A stretch of DNA of 41,024 bases from NCBI GenBank assembly GCA_022842885.1, contig JALHOR010000043.1, forward strand, positions 1-41,024, written 5' to 3'. The DNA is from Anaerolineae bacterium (GTDB taxonomy: Bacteria; Chloroflexota; Anaerolineae; Aggregatilineales; Phototrophicaceae). The notes beneath the pieces were generated by a model. That model saw only the letters and a program-made list of their open reading frames with translations. It searched no databases and was not told the DNA's origin. The position numbers were made by a program, and so were the translations under genes. Shown in pieces: positions 1-8,365 of this stretch; position 1 is the first letter of the stretch; every line of letters starts with the position of its first letter.

Positions 1-814
1 TGGCGGGAATGCGGTCATCGGTACAGAAACAAATGTGGTGATGATTGTGGGCGGTGATTAAAGGCAGTAGGGGTTTCAGGTTGCGGGTGGTCGTGCCTTC
101 GCGGATAAAAATGGTCATGCCCAAGCGCAATTTTTCCTGTGCTTCTTCAACAGTAGTGCATTCATGTTCACTCTGAATGCCAGCACTAACATAAGCATTC
201 AGCAATTTGCCGCGCAAACCGGGGCAGTGACCATCTACGACGTAATTTTTGAATAAATCAAGTTTATCCAACATGCCTTCATCGCCATATATCACGCCGG
301 GGTAATTCATGACTTCTGCCAAACCCGGCACCCAACGGCTGTTCAACAAGCCCTGCAAATCTTCTGCCTCTAAAACAGCGCCACTGGTCTCCATGTGGGT
401 TGCCGGAACACAGCTAGATACCATCACAAAAATGTTGAGGGGTCCAAATTTTGCCCGTTCCAACATAAAGCGGATGCCTTCTAAGCCCAACACATTGGCG
501 ATTTCGTGTGGGTCAGTCATGACTGTGGTAACACCATGCGGCAGCACTGCCCGCGCAAATTCCGGCGGCGTACACAAACTGCTTTCGATATGGACATGAG
601 CATCAATAAAACCGGGCGCAAGATATTTGTCGTTCAAATCAAGGTTATGATTTGCCTCATACCCTGCGCCCAACGCGACAATTTGCCCTTCGGCGACCAA
701 AATATCGGTTTTGTAAATTTCACCACTGATGACGTTGACCAATTGTGCATTACGCAGTGCCAAATCAGCAGGGACTTCGCCGCGAGCGACACGAAGGCGG
801 TCTACGAGTGTCAT
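1..814 (-). CDS. ade: Adenine deaminase, N-terminal part (runs off left edge)
   Basis: Adenine deaminase hydrolyses adenine to hypoxanthine and ammonia in purine salvage and breakdown. I translated the minus strand by hand: about 271 residues are present and the 3' part lies outside the window. Family-typical segments are the metal motif DAHVHIESS (about residues 71-79), a TDPHEIANVLG segment, SSCVPATHMETSGA, AEVMNYPGV, a VDGHCPGL segment and FCTDDR near the window edge. HxHIESS is diagnostic of the Ade family rather than of the adenosine-deaminase-like amidohydrolases downstream. The ATG at 814-812 overlaps the TGA of the Nudix gene (ATGA), so the two are translationally coupled. It is the last visible gene of a minus-strand operon with the 8-oxoguanine deaminase and the Nudix protein. 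Confidence 0.93.
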   Translation of the reverse strand, partial: MTLVDRLRVARGEVPADLALRNAQLVNVISGEIYKTDILVAEGQIVALGAGYEANHNLDLNDKYLAPGFIDAHVHIESSLCTPPEFARAVLPHGVTTVMTDPHEIANVLGLEGIRFMLERAKFGPLNIFVMVSSCVPATHMETSGAVLEAEDLQGLLNSRWVPGLAEVMNYPGVIYGDEGMLDKLDLFKNYVVDGHCPGLRGKLLNAYVSAGIQSEHECTTVEEAQEKLRLGMTIFIREGTTTRNLKPLLPLITAHNHHHICFCTDDRIPA

Positions 815-1704
815 AGCATATCCTTTTCCGGTAAGTGATGCAGCATCAATACATCGTTAGAAGATTGGGCTAGATGAGCGATATAGGGTTTATAACCGTA
901 CCACCAACGGGTGCTATCCGGTGGTGTCCATGCGAGTGCTTTTTCAGCAAGTGCCGATTCAATGTGCAAGCGGGTAGCAAAGATAAATTCTATACGATTT
1001 TCTGATGCATTTTCGTACAAGCCCAACCATCGCAAATGTGCCTGTCGGAGTTCATAAATATCATAAGTATCGCGGACATATTTGCTCACTTGTTCCCAAG
1101 GAGCATCCGTACCGGTGCAGGTAATGCCGGGCAAAATGCGTTGTCCATCGTTATCCGGCAACGTCAAAATGGCATCTTGGTCATTTTGGATGGCTAAACT
1201 AGCTTGCACGACGAAACGGGGATAACGGGGTTCGGGGCGACCCATCAGCAAGTTTTGCACCCAACGCAGGGCAAACTTGCGTTTTAGACGACGCATTTCG
1301 GCTGCTTGTGTGTGGACAACATGCAGGCTTTCACCGTGTATCAATGCGATTTGTACAGCATGTTTATCGAGCAGTTTTTCCGGCAAATGGGCGGCAGCAA
1401 AAAATTGATTGGCGCGGGTTTCATAGGTTTTTTGTCGGAGCGTGCCACCGTTGGGCTGCGCCAGAAACAAGACATTTAAACGCTGCCACCCAGCATAATA
1501 ATATAACCCTAATGGACGGACGATTTGCGCTTCAATTCCGGTTTCTTCACGCACTTCTCGGATGGCTGCATTCGCCAGATGTTCACGCGAATCAAGGCGT
1601 CCAGAAGGCAAATTCCAAACGCCTAAATCGCCGCGCTGTGAGAGCAGAACTTGCTCCTGCTCATTGATAACCGCGCAGGCAACGCCCATGCGTAAAAACG
1701 ACAT
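811..1704 (-). CDS. Nudix hydrolase with a second, degenerate Nudix-like domain
   Basis: This 297-residue protein has a perfect Nudix box at residues 35-57 (G35, E41, then REVREETGI at 49-57), so hydrolysis of a nucleoside-diphosphate-linked substrate is expected. The second half (about 165-280) again looks Nudix-like, with a LPGI segment and a closing aromatic-rich strand, but has no REUXEE helix. I infer a catalytic N-terminal and a non-catalytic C-terminal domain. The gene lies 5 nt after the 8-oxoguanine deaminase stop, with GGTGAT ahead of the ATG, and overlaps the adenine deaminase start by 4 nt. The context suggests a purine nucleotide substrate, possibly an oxidised one, but the sequence does not show specificity. 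Confidence 0.9.
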   Translation of the reverse strand: MSFLRMGVACAVINEQEQVLLSQRGDLGVWNLPSGRLDSREHLANAAIREVREETGIEAQIVRPLGLYYYAGWQRLNVLFLAQPNGGTLRQKTYETRANQFFAAAHLPEKLLDKHAVQIALIHGESLHVVHTQAAEMRRLKRKFALRWVQNLLMGRPEPRYPRFVVQASLAIQNDQDAILTLPDNDGQRILPGITCTGTDAPWEQVSKYVRDTYDIYELRQAHLRWLGLYENASENRIEFIFATRLHIESALAEKALAWTPPDSTRWWYGYKPYIAHLAQSSNDVLMLHHLPEKDML

Positions 1705-1709
1705 TATGT

Positions 1710-3062
1710 TTAATCACCGTTGATTAGCTGCCGGGATAACTGGTTGTGTTTTTCGATTAACACAGGCAGGTCTACTGTGAGCAATCTGCCATCCTGAACG
1801 ACAAGTTTACCATTGATGACGGAAACATCCACAGTCCCCGGTTGGCAAAAGACTAAGGCAGCGATGGGGTCATGTGTCGCCCCGGCAAAGGCGATGTTAT
1901 CTAGGCGATACGCCACAAAATCGGCAGCCATGCCGGGCGCGATCATACCAGTGTCATCCCGTCCCAAAACCGCTGCACCGCCGCGAGTGGCAACCCGTAG
2001 CGCCTCGCGTGCGGAAAGTGCTGCTGGATTACCGCCGAAGCGCTGTAACAACATGGCTTGGCGGGCTTCGGTCAACAAATGTCCGCTGTCATTGGAAGCA
2101 GAACCATCTACGCCTAAACCGACTTTTACTTTGGCGTCCAGCATTGCCCGCAGCGGCGCAATGCCCGATGCTAGCCGCATATTGGAGGATGGACAGTGGC
2201 ATACCCCGGTTTGGGTATGAGCAAATAATTGGATTTCATCGTGATTTAAATGAACGCAATGGGCATGCCAAACATCAGCACCCACCCATCCTGTCGCTTC
2301 GGCATAATCGCCGGGGCGCTGCCCAAATTGGGAAAGACTGTAGGCGATGTCTTTGTCATTTTCAGCGAGGTGGGTATGCAAATGTACGCCATAACTGCGG
2401 GCAAGTGTCGCTGATTCGCGCATTAAATCTTGGGTCACGCTGAAGGGCGAACAAGGCGCAACGGCAATCCGCAGCATGGCATAGCACGATGAATCATGAT
2501 GCTGCTCAATGAGGCGGCGGGTGTCGCGCAAAATTGCCTCTTCATTTTCGACAACGCTATCGGGCGGCAAGCCACCTTTGCTTTCGCCCAAACTCATCGA
2601 ACCACGCGCAGCATGAAAGCGAATGCCGATTTCTTGCGCGGCGCGAATTTCATCTTCTAATGTGACATCATTCGGATAAATATATAAATGGTCACTGGAG
2701 GTTGTGCAGCCAGACAGCATCAATTCAGCCATCGCTAGCTTTGCCGAGATATAAACATGTTCACTACGTAAACGCGCCCAAATGGGATAGAGCGTTTTCA
2801 GCCAATCAAATAATTCACACTCCTGCGCTAGAACACGGGTTAAACTTTGATACATGTGATGGTGGGTGTTTGCCAAGCCCGGAATGACCACATGCCATGA
2901 CAAATCCAACACAGTATCGGCAGTTTGGGCGGGCATGTCTGCCAATGTGCCAACCGCCTCAATCACATTATCGCGCACAAAAATAGCGGCATTGCTCATC
3001 TCACGCCCGGCATCGTCCATCGTTGCCAGCGTGTGAATATTTTTTGCTAGTAATGTTGCCAC
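1710..3062 (-). CDS. 8-oxoguanine deaminase (amidohydrolase superfamily)
   Basis: This enzyme deaminates 8-oxoguanine to urate. From a GTG start at 3062-3060 it has 450 residues, close to the length of the characterised Pseudomonas enzyme family. The open frame extends to an ATG at 3188, but GGAG stands just upstream of the GTG and the upstream 42 residues do not look like family sequence, so I chose the GTG. Family features are the metal site NTHHHMYQ (about 65-72), SGCTTSSDH, a RGSMSLGESKGGLPPDS segment, HTHLAE, HAHCVH, CPSSNMRL and GLGVDGSASND. This string resembles 8-oxoguanine deaminase more than guanine deaminase or SsnA. It is the first gene of the minus-strand operon. Confidence 0.88.
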   Translation of the reverse strand: MATLLAKNIHTLATMDDAGREMSNAAIFVRDNVIEAVGTLADMPAQTADTVLDLSWHVVIPGLANTHHHMYQSLTRVLAQECELFDWLKTLYPIWARLRSEHVYISAKLAMAELMLSGCTTSSDHLYIYPNDVTLEDEIRAAQEIGIRFHAARGSMSLGESKGGLPPDSVVENEEAILRDTRRLIEQHHDSSCYAMLRIAVAPCSPFSVTQDLMRESATLARSYGVHLHTHLAENDKDIAYSLSQFGQRPGDYAEATGWVGADVWHAHCVHLNHDEIQLFAHTQTGVCHCPSSNMRLASGIAPLRAMLDAKVKVGLGVDGSASNDSGHLLTEARQAMLLQRFGGNPAALSAREALRVATRGGAAVLGRDDTGMIAPGMAADFVAYRLDNIAFAGATHDPIAALVFCQPGTVDVSVINGKLVVQDGRLLTVDLPVLIEKHNQLSRQLINGD

Positions 3063-3125
3063 ACCTACTCCTTTGCTCCGTCTATCGGCAGCGAGTTTAG
3101 CATTGGGCAAGGGGCAAACATATCC

Positions 3126-3154
3126 TGAACATTGGCAACGGGTTTTGTTATAAT
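3126..3154 (+). promoter_or_regulatory. Likely sigma70-type promoter with extended -10
   Basis: TGTTATAAT at 3146-3154 is a perfect extended -10 (TGnTATAAT). A weak -35, TGAACA (3126-3131), lies 17 bp upstream. Transcription would start near 3161 and read toward the HEAT-like gene at 3295, leaving a leader of about 130 nt. The same TGTTATAAT string occurs at 36899-36907 before another plus-strand gene. Confidence 0.5.
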
Positions 3155-3179
3155 TGGTAAAAAGAAAGTGGGTTTTAAA

Positions 3180-3245
3180 ATGATACATCAGATAGATATC
3201 GATGTATTAGACCGTTTGGCTGATGAGGCTCGGGCTATACTTTGA
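3180..3245 (+). CDS. Possible 21-codon leader ORF
   Basis: An ATG at 3180 opens a 21-residue frame (MIHQIDIDVLDRLADEARAI plus L) ending at TGA 3243-3245, just downstream of the promoter at 3146-3154. The peptide has an amphipathic, bacterial-looking composition. No good Shine-Dalgarno sequence precedes it. It could be a leader peptide, the stub of a deleted gene, or chance. I do not recognise it. Confidence 0.2.
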   Translation: MIHQIDIDVLDRLADEARAIL

Positions 3246-3258
3246 CAGCATTGTGTCA
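3243..3258. promoter_or_regulatory. Inverted repeat TGACA-N6-TGTCA (operator candidate)
   Basis: TGACA (3243-3247) and TGTCA (3254-3258) form a short symmetric site between the promoter at 3146-3154 and the HEAT-like gene. The left arm is part of a TTGACA hexamer, but no -10 stands at the right distance from it. It may be a repressor site or a small leader hairpin. Confidence 0.25.
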
Positions 3259-3294
3259 GCGTTGAAGGCTAAAGTATAAGGAGGGATAAGATAA

Positions 3295-4428
3295 ATGTTG
3301 GAAGGACTAGATAGTATTCGGTGGAATGAGTTGGAAGGAGCAGATAATAATATTGTTCCAGAATTATTGAAAGCGATTGCATCATCTGAATCTGATGTAA
3401 GCTCTGATGCCTTGAGTCGATTGTCAAATAATGTGAATCATCAAGATACTCTCTATGAAACAAGTCCTTATGTTGTTCCATTTCTTGTTGAACTTCTTAA
3501 TTCGCCTTCAATACATCACAAAGAAAGAATTCTTAGATTAATTGGATACCTTGCTGCAAGCAGCACGGAAGCCATTAGTGAAGGTTGCAGTATTGATTAT
3601 GCTGATCTTGCAATTTCTACTTATAAAAATATAGAAGCTGGCTTTACAATTTATTGTTCGTTAATTACAAATAAAAATCCTCTTCTGCGAAAAGAGATAT
3701 ACAATATTTTGGGATATCTTTGTCGCCTTCATGATGAAATCCTTGAATTTATATATTTAACTTATGATCGGGAAGATCATTTAGAAGTCAAATTTCAGAT
3801 AGTTCAAAGTGTGATAAGGCTACTGGAGACATCTTTACAGCTTAGTTCTTATTTAAGAAAAAGAATGACCATCTATAGAGATAATTTTTTCAAAGATATT
3901 TTTGCATCTATAGATTCAATAGTTATTCAGATAGAGGCAGCAAAAGGGATGCTGGTGCAAGCATTGGCTATCGGTGGTTTAGAAAAAAAAGATGTTAAAG
4001 AAGCGCAGCAATTTTTAATTGACAGAATCACTGATACAGAATTACATCTGCCTTTGCGTGTTGAACTGCTTCGTTTTTTAGCAAGGCAAACTGAAGATAT
4101 TTCTCTATTACTTGCCACTATAATTGAAAAAAATAATATTGATTTATTTGTGACTCACGAAATTGTGAAGGTGTTGATGGATAAAGTGTTTGTTGCCGAT
4201 ATGAATGCCCGCTATGGTTATCGCACATCCCAATCTCAAACAGTGTTTTATGATGCTTCATATGGAAAAATATCTGATAACAATAATATCACATCGCGGC
4301 GTGCTGAGGTGCTTCAGGCAATACTAAATTGTGAACAGTTTTGGCAATTGCCCACCAATGTATTTTCATTTTTCTACGGCTTGCCCGATTCGCGTGAAGA
4401 ATTGCAGGCATTGATTGAGAAATCCTGA
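3295..4428 (+). CDS. HEAT-repeat-like protein, AT-rich, function unknown
   Basis: This is a 377-residue, almost fully helical protein. The segment at about 40-70 (SDALSRLSNNVNHQD, then TSPYVVPFLVELL) matches the pattern of HEAT-like proteins that often occur as immunity or scaffold proteins. No catalytic motif is visible. A strong Shine-Dalgarno GGAGGG lies 9-10 nt before the ATG. The DNA is visibly more AT-rich than its neighbours and uses ATA, TTA and AAA codons heavily, which suggests horizontal acquisition. Its TGA (4426-4428) is one base before the thrC ATG, so the inserted gene is translationally coupled to threonine synthase. A polymorphic-toxin immunity role is possible, but no toxin gene is adjacent. 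Confidence 0.75.
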   Translation: MLEGLDSIRWNELEGADNNIVPELLKAIASSESDVSSDALSRLSNNVNHQDTLYETSPYVVPFLVELLNSPSIHHKERILRLIGYLAASSTEAISEGCSIDYADLAISTYKNIEAGFTIYCSLITNKNPLLRKEIYNILGYLCRLHDEILEFIYLTYDREDHLEVKFQIVQSVIRLLETSLQLSSYLRKRMTIYRDNFFKDIFASIDSIVIQIEAAKGMLVQALAIGGLEKKDVKEAQQFLIDRITDTELHLPLRVELLRFLARQTEDISLLLATIIEKNNIDLFVTHEIVKVLMDKVFVADMNARYGYRTSQSQTVFYDASYGKISDNNNITSRRAEVLQAILNCEQFWQLPTNVFSFFYGLPDSREELQALIEKS

Positions 4429-4429
4429 T

Positions 4430-5686
4430 ATGGCAACGATTCAAGAACTAAAATGTGTGATTTGTGGAAAAAGCTATCAACCGCCTGAGGTGATGTATAC
4501 CTGTCCCGTATGCGGCGAAGCGGGAACGCTAGATGTTTTATATGATTACGATGCTCTGAAAAATACGGTTGATAGAGATGAGATTTCGCGTAGTCAATTA
4601 ACTTCTGTATGGCGATATAAATCACTGATACCTGTTGCCCCAGACGCAGCGATACCGCCGCTGACAGTGGGCTGGACGCCGACTTATGAAACGCCCCGCC
4701 TGGCAGAACGACTCGGTGTGCGAAAAGCGTGGGTCAAGGACGAGGGGCGCAATCCAACCGGGTCACTTAAAGACCGTGCCAGCGTTTTGGTCATTACGCG
4801 GGCAATGGAGCAGGGGATTCAGATTGTGAGTACCGCCAGCACCGGCAATGCGGCGGCGGCACTAGCAGGTATCGCGGCATCTGTGCCTGATATGAAAACA
4901 ATTATTTTTGTGCCTGCCACCGCGCCAGAAGCAAAAATCGCCCAATTATTGGTTTATGGTGCAAGCGTGATACTGGTCGAAGCCAGTTATGATGTGGCAT
5001 TCGATTTGTGTATGGAAATTTGCATCGAGCAAGGATGGTACTGCCGCAATACCGGTGTCAATCCTTTTACGACAGAGGGCAAAAAGACGGTCTCATTAGA
5101 AATTGCGGAACAACTGCACTGGCATGTTCCTGATGTGGTGGTGGTATCAGTGGGGGATGGTAGCATTATCAGCGGCGTGTACAAGGGTTTTTATGATATG
5201 CTGCAACTCGGTTGGATACAACGGATTCCGCGCATTATCGGTGTACAATCTTCGGGCAGTATGGCACTCGTCCATGCTTGGGAAAATCATATCGCTGGTC
5301 AAGACATGACCCCCATGCCCGCCGAAACCCTTGCTGATAGCATCTCCGCTGGCTTACCGCGTGACCGCGTAAAGGCACTGCGAGCCGTGCGCGAAACCGA
5401 TGGCGCATATGTTGCCGTAGATGACAGCGCCATTATCGCCGCCATCCCGGAAGTTGCCCGTTTAACCGGCGTCTTCGCTGAACCCGCTGCCGCCGCCGCT
5501 TTTGCCGGAGCGCAAACTGCGTTACAATCGGGGCGTATCCGACATGATGACAGCGTGTTATTGCTCTTAACGGGCAATGGTCTGAAAGATGTACGACGGG
5601 CGCAGCAGGCGGTTTCTGGTGGCATACGAGTCCAGCCCAATTTATCGTCTGTGCGGAATGCGCTTACCCGTCTGGAATTACTATGA
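4430..5686 (+). CDS. thrC: Threonine synthase
   Basis: Threonine synthase is a PLP enzyme converting O-phospho-L-homoserine to L-threonine. The protein has 418 residues. An N-terminal zinc ribbon is visible (C9, C12, C25, C28), as in many threonine synthases of this class. The PLP lysine is K114 in GRNPTGSLKDRAS, followed by the STASTGNAAAALAG segment and the SVGDGSIISG phosphate-binding loop. I chose the ATG at 4430, one base after the preceding stop. An in-frame TTG at 4415 is the alternative. Its end overlaps the next gene as ATGA. The other PLP enzyme at 6962 is only distantly similar. Confidence 0.92.
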   Translation: MATIQELKCVICGKSYQPPEVMYTCPVCGEAGTLDVLYDYDALKNTVDRDEISRSQLTSVWRYKSLIPVAPDAAIPPLTVGWTPTYETPRLAERLGVRKAWVKDEGRNPTGSLKDRASVLVITRAMEQGIQIVSTASTGNAAAALAGIAASVPDMKTIIFVPATAPEAKIAQLLVYGASVILVEASYDVAFDLCMEICIEQGWYCRNTGVNPFTTEGKKTVSLEIAEQLHWHVPDVVVVSVGDGSIISGVYKGFYDMLQLGWIQRIPRIIGVQSSGSMALVHAWENHIAGQDMTPMPAETLADSISAGLPRDRVKALRAVRETDGAYVAVDDSAIIAAIPEVARLTGVFAEPAAAAAFAGAQTALQSGRIRHDDSVLLLLTGNGLKDVRRAQQAVSGGIRVQPNLSSVRNALTRLELL

Positions 5687-6702
5687 AACCTGTTTACTCT
5701 ATCGTGGCACCCGTTTATAACGAAGTCAAAGTTCTACCTGAATTTTACGAGCGTGTTCGTAAAGTAATGCAGGACACGCACGCCGAATGGGAACTTATCA
5801 TGGTGAATGACGGCAGCCGCGATGGGTCGTTGGATGCCATGTTATCATTGGCAGCACAAGATTCGCACGTCAAAGTGATTAATTTTGCCCGCAATTTTGG
5901 GCATCAAGTCGCTGTTACCGCCGGAATTGATTATGCGACGGGCGATGCGGTTATCTTGATTGACACTGATTTGCAAGACCCGCCAGAGGTTATCGCTGAT
6001 TTAATCGCCAAATGGAAAGAGAGTTACGAAGTCGTTTACGCAATACGAACCAAACGTGAAGGCGAAACCCCTTTTAAACTATTCACTGCAAAAGTGTTTT
6101 ATCGCTTTATTTATCGCATCACCGATGTGGATATTCCCTTAGACACAGGCGATTTCCGGTTAATGGATGAACGGGTTGCCAATGTGTTACGCCAAATGCG
6201 CGAACATAACCGTTTCATTCGCGGCATGACCAGTTGGGTCGGCTTTAAACAAACCGGGGTTGGGTATATTCGCAAACCACGCAAAGCAGGCGAAACCAAA
6301 TATTCACTCAAGAAAATGCTCAGTTTTGCAGCAGATGCGATTACCAGTTTCTCGTTCTTTCCGCTGCAAATCATGGTCTATATGAGTGGTTTTTTGGGCG
6401 TGATGGCGGTGATAGCCGGAATAGTCATTTCGATACTGCGATTGGCATTTGGCGCTGAATTTTTTGGCGGGCAGGCGACAACCATTGTGCTGCTGCTGCT
6501 GCTCTCCTCGTTTCAGATGTTTTTCTTGTTCATTATCGGGCAATATGTCGCCCGTATTTATGATGAAACACGCGGGCGTCCGCTGTATGTGGTCGCATCT
6601 ACCAGCGGTTTTGTACAACCGCCTGCCCAACACGAGCCAACCAACAAGCCGCCGTATACAGTAGCGATGACTGTTGGTTTTGATGGACAGGAACATGGAT
6701 AG
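5683..6702 (+). CDS. Family 2 glycosyltransferase, polyprenyl-phosphate sugar type
   Basis: This 339-residue membrane-anchored GT-A enzyme probably transfers a sugar from a nucleotide donor to a polyprenyl phosphate, like GtrB and DPM1-type proteins. Visible features are the N-terminal VAPVYNE, VNDGSRDGS (41-49), the DxD-type metal site DTDLQDPPE (94-102), GDFRLMD (156-162), and two C-terminal hydrophobic helices (about 229-253 and 266-288) followed by the family-typical ETRGRPLYVV. Its ATG overlaps the thrC stop (ATGA). The acceptor and sugar cannot be read from sequence. It could feed lipid-linked sugars to a membrane transferase such as the one at 16486, but that link is inference. Confidence 0.88.
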   Translation: MKPVYSIVAPVYNEVKVLPEFYERVRKVMQDTHAEWELIMVNDGSRDGSLDAMLSLAAQDSHVKVINFARNFGHQVAVTAGIDYATGDAVILIDTDLQDPPEVIADLIAKWKESYEVVYAIRTKREGETPFKLFTAKVFYRFIYRITDVDIPLDTGDFRLMDERVANVLRQMREHNRFIRGMTSWVGFKQTGVGYIRKPRKAGETKYSLKKMLSFAADAITSFSFFPLQIMVYMSGFLGVMAVIAGIVISILRLAFGAEFFGGQATTIVLLLLLSSFQMFFLFIIGQYVARIYDETRGRPLYVVASTSGFVQPPAQHEPTNKPPYTVAMTVGFDGQEHG

Positions 6703-6704
6703 GG

Positions 6705-6965
6705 ATGATGAACGAAAACAGCGACAGTTTGCAGCAAGCGGCGCAGTACCAACAATTGGTTGAACAATATGAAGCATTGAATGACCGTATTCAAACCATG
6801 TTGGATAATGTGGGCGGTGATACGCGCAAATTCGCGCCCGAAGAATTCCAGCAATATCGGCAGATTGCGCGGCAACGCGACGAAATATTTAATGAAGTTC
6901 GTGTTCTTCAGCAGCAGTGGATGGATGAGGACACGCGCACGCTTGGGGAAGAAGCGCCATTATGA
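6705..6965 (+). CDS. Small coiled-coil protein, unknown function
   Basis: This 86-residue, Gln/Glu-rich, charged protein is predicted to be almost entirely helical, with heptad-like spacing (YQQLVEQYEALNDRIQTML and a later RQRDEIFNEVRVLQQQW). It has no signal peptide or membrane segment. It begins two bases after the glycosyltransferase stop, with tandem ATGs at 6705 and 6708 behind a GGATAGGG purine stretch. It ends with an ATGA overlap into the PLP enzyme. The tight packing supports a real gene. I do not recognise the family. Confidence 0.7.
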   Translation: MMNENSDSLQQAAQYQQLVEQYEALNDRIQTMLDNVGGDTRKFAPEEFQQYRQIARQRDEIFNEVRVLQQQWMDEDTRTLGEEAPL

Positions 6966-8338
6966 TTACGGGACCCACCTTTGAGGAAATGCTGCATCCG
7001 GCAAAAATTGACTCGGCAATTCGCCAACAGGCAGTTGCCGCTTTAAAAGAAAATCCGTTAGACCCCATCAATCTTTATAATGTGACGTGGCGTGACCGCA
7101 GCAATCAGGTATTTCATGTGGTGCTGCCCAAAGAAATTACGGGCGTAGATGCCAATATTGTCGTGATTTACGGCATGGGTTTTCCATCGGGCAGTCATAA
7201 AGTGGGTGCTGCCTATTCCGTTTTGATTGAAAAACAATTACTCGGTGAAGTTGACCCTAACCAACATACACTGGTGTGGCCTTCCACTGGCAATTATGGC
7301 ATTGGTGGCGCGTTCATTGGCTGCCGCATGGGGTATGATTCGATTGTGGTGCTGCCGGAAAATATGAGCAAAGAGCGTTTTGAACGCATCGAAAGCTATG
7401 GCGCCCGTATCATCAAAACACCGGGCAGCGAAAGCAATGTCAAAGAAATTTATGATGAGGTGAATCGTCTACGAGCCTCTGGCGATAAAATCCGCATTTT
7501 GAACCAATTCGAAGTCATGGGCAATTATCGCTTTCATTACCACGTCACAGGCAATACCCTTGCCGAACTAGCCGCAGAATTGGCGGAAAAAGGCATCGGT
7601 AATGGCAGAGTCGCGGCGTATACCTCCGCGATGGGCAGTGCTGGAACGATTGCCGCAGGCGACAGACTGAAACAATTATTCCCCGAACATAAAATTGTTG
7701 GCTTAGAACCGATTCAATGCCCGACTCTCTATAACAATGGCTACGGCTCACATGAAATACAAGGCATTGGTGATAAGCATGTCACATGGATTCATAATGT
7801 ACTGAATATGGATGCGCTGATGTGCATTGATGATATGGATTGTGTACGCCTGCTGCGCGTTTTTGCCGAAGAAACCGGGCGCAAAACGTTGGTCAATCAT
7901 TATGGTATCAGCACCGGGCTAGCCGAATGTTATGGCGAGATGTTTGGTATCAGCGGCATCTGCAATATCATCGGCGCAATTAAAGCCGCTAAATATTATC
8001 ATCTGGGCAAAGATGATGTTGTGATGACGGTTGCCACTGATTCGCTGGAACGGTATCACTCGGTTATGCGCTGGATTCGGGAAAAAGAAGGCGATTTGAC
8101 CGAAGTTCGGGCAGCAGGGTATTTGGAGCGCATTTTTCACGGGGCAGCCACCGATTGGATTGCGCCCGGAACACCCGAAAATCGGGAACGCTGGCATAAC
8201 CTAAAATATTACACTTGGGTTGAACAGCAGGGTAAAACCGTCGAAGAATTGGACGCGCAACGTGACCCAGAATGGTGGTTGCATCATCAAGCGTTAGTAA
8301 CTGAGATTGATGAAAAATTGGTGGCGCAACGTTCATAG
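6962..8338 (+). CDS. Fold-type II PLP-dependent lyase/synthase-like enzyme
   Basis: The protein has 458 residues. The PLP-binding lysine is K80 in PSGSHKVGAAYS, and the cofactor-ring loop is STGNYGIGGA. A SAMGSAGTIAAG segment should hold the phosphate. These mark the tryptophan synthase beta/cysteine synthase/threonine synthase fold. The protein is longer than cysteine synthase and carries a C-terminal region of about 70 residues rich in Trp and acidic residues (WHNLKYYTWVEQQGK and onward). It begins with an ATGA overlap behind the coiled-coil gene. Such proteins are usually annotated only as PLP-dependent subunit beta. The substrate is unknown; a nearby purine-catabolism locus is context, not proof. 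Confidence 0.82.
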   Translation: MITGPTFEEMLHPAKIDSAIRQQAVAALKENPLDPINLYNVTWRDRSNQVFHVVLPKEITGVDANIVVIYGMGFPSGSHKVGAAYSVLIEKQLLGEVDPNQHTLVWPSTGNYGIGGAFIGCRMGYDSIVVLPENMSKERFERIESYGARIIKTPGSESNVKEIYDEVNRLRASGDKIRILNQFEVMGNYRFHYHVTGNTLAELAAELAEKGIGNGRVAAYTSAMGSAGTIAAGDRLKQLFPEHKIVGLEPIQCPTLYNNGYGSHEIQGIGDKHVTWIHNVLNMDALMCIDDMDCVRLLRVFAEETGRKTLVNHYGISTGLAECYGEMFGISGICNIIGAIKAAKYYHLGKDDVVMTVATDSLERYHSVMRWIREKEGDLTEVRAAGYLERIFHGAATDWIAPGTPENRERWHNLKYYTWVEQQGKTVEELDAQRDPEWWLHHQALVTEIDEKLVAQRS

Positions 8339-8365
8339 TAAGACATATAAAGGGCAAACAGGGCG

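Noticed and set aside
280..300. A third copy of the palindromic repeat (ATATATCACGCCGGGG)
   Set aside because: Only a short core matches, and the bases code for a conserved adenine deaminase segment, so the resemblance is probably chance.
1874..2443. Plus-strand open frame of 189 codons opposite the 8-oxoguanine deaminase
   Set aside because: It is rich in Arg, Pro and Cys like typical antisense shadows, while the minus-strand protein is clearly real.
3243..3280. A second promoter with TTGACA (3242-3247) and TATAAG (3275-3280)
   Set aside because: The spacer would be 27 bp, too long for a sigma70 promoter.
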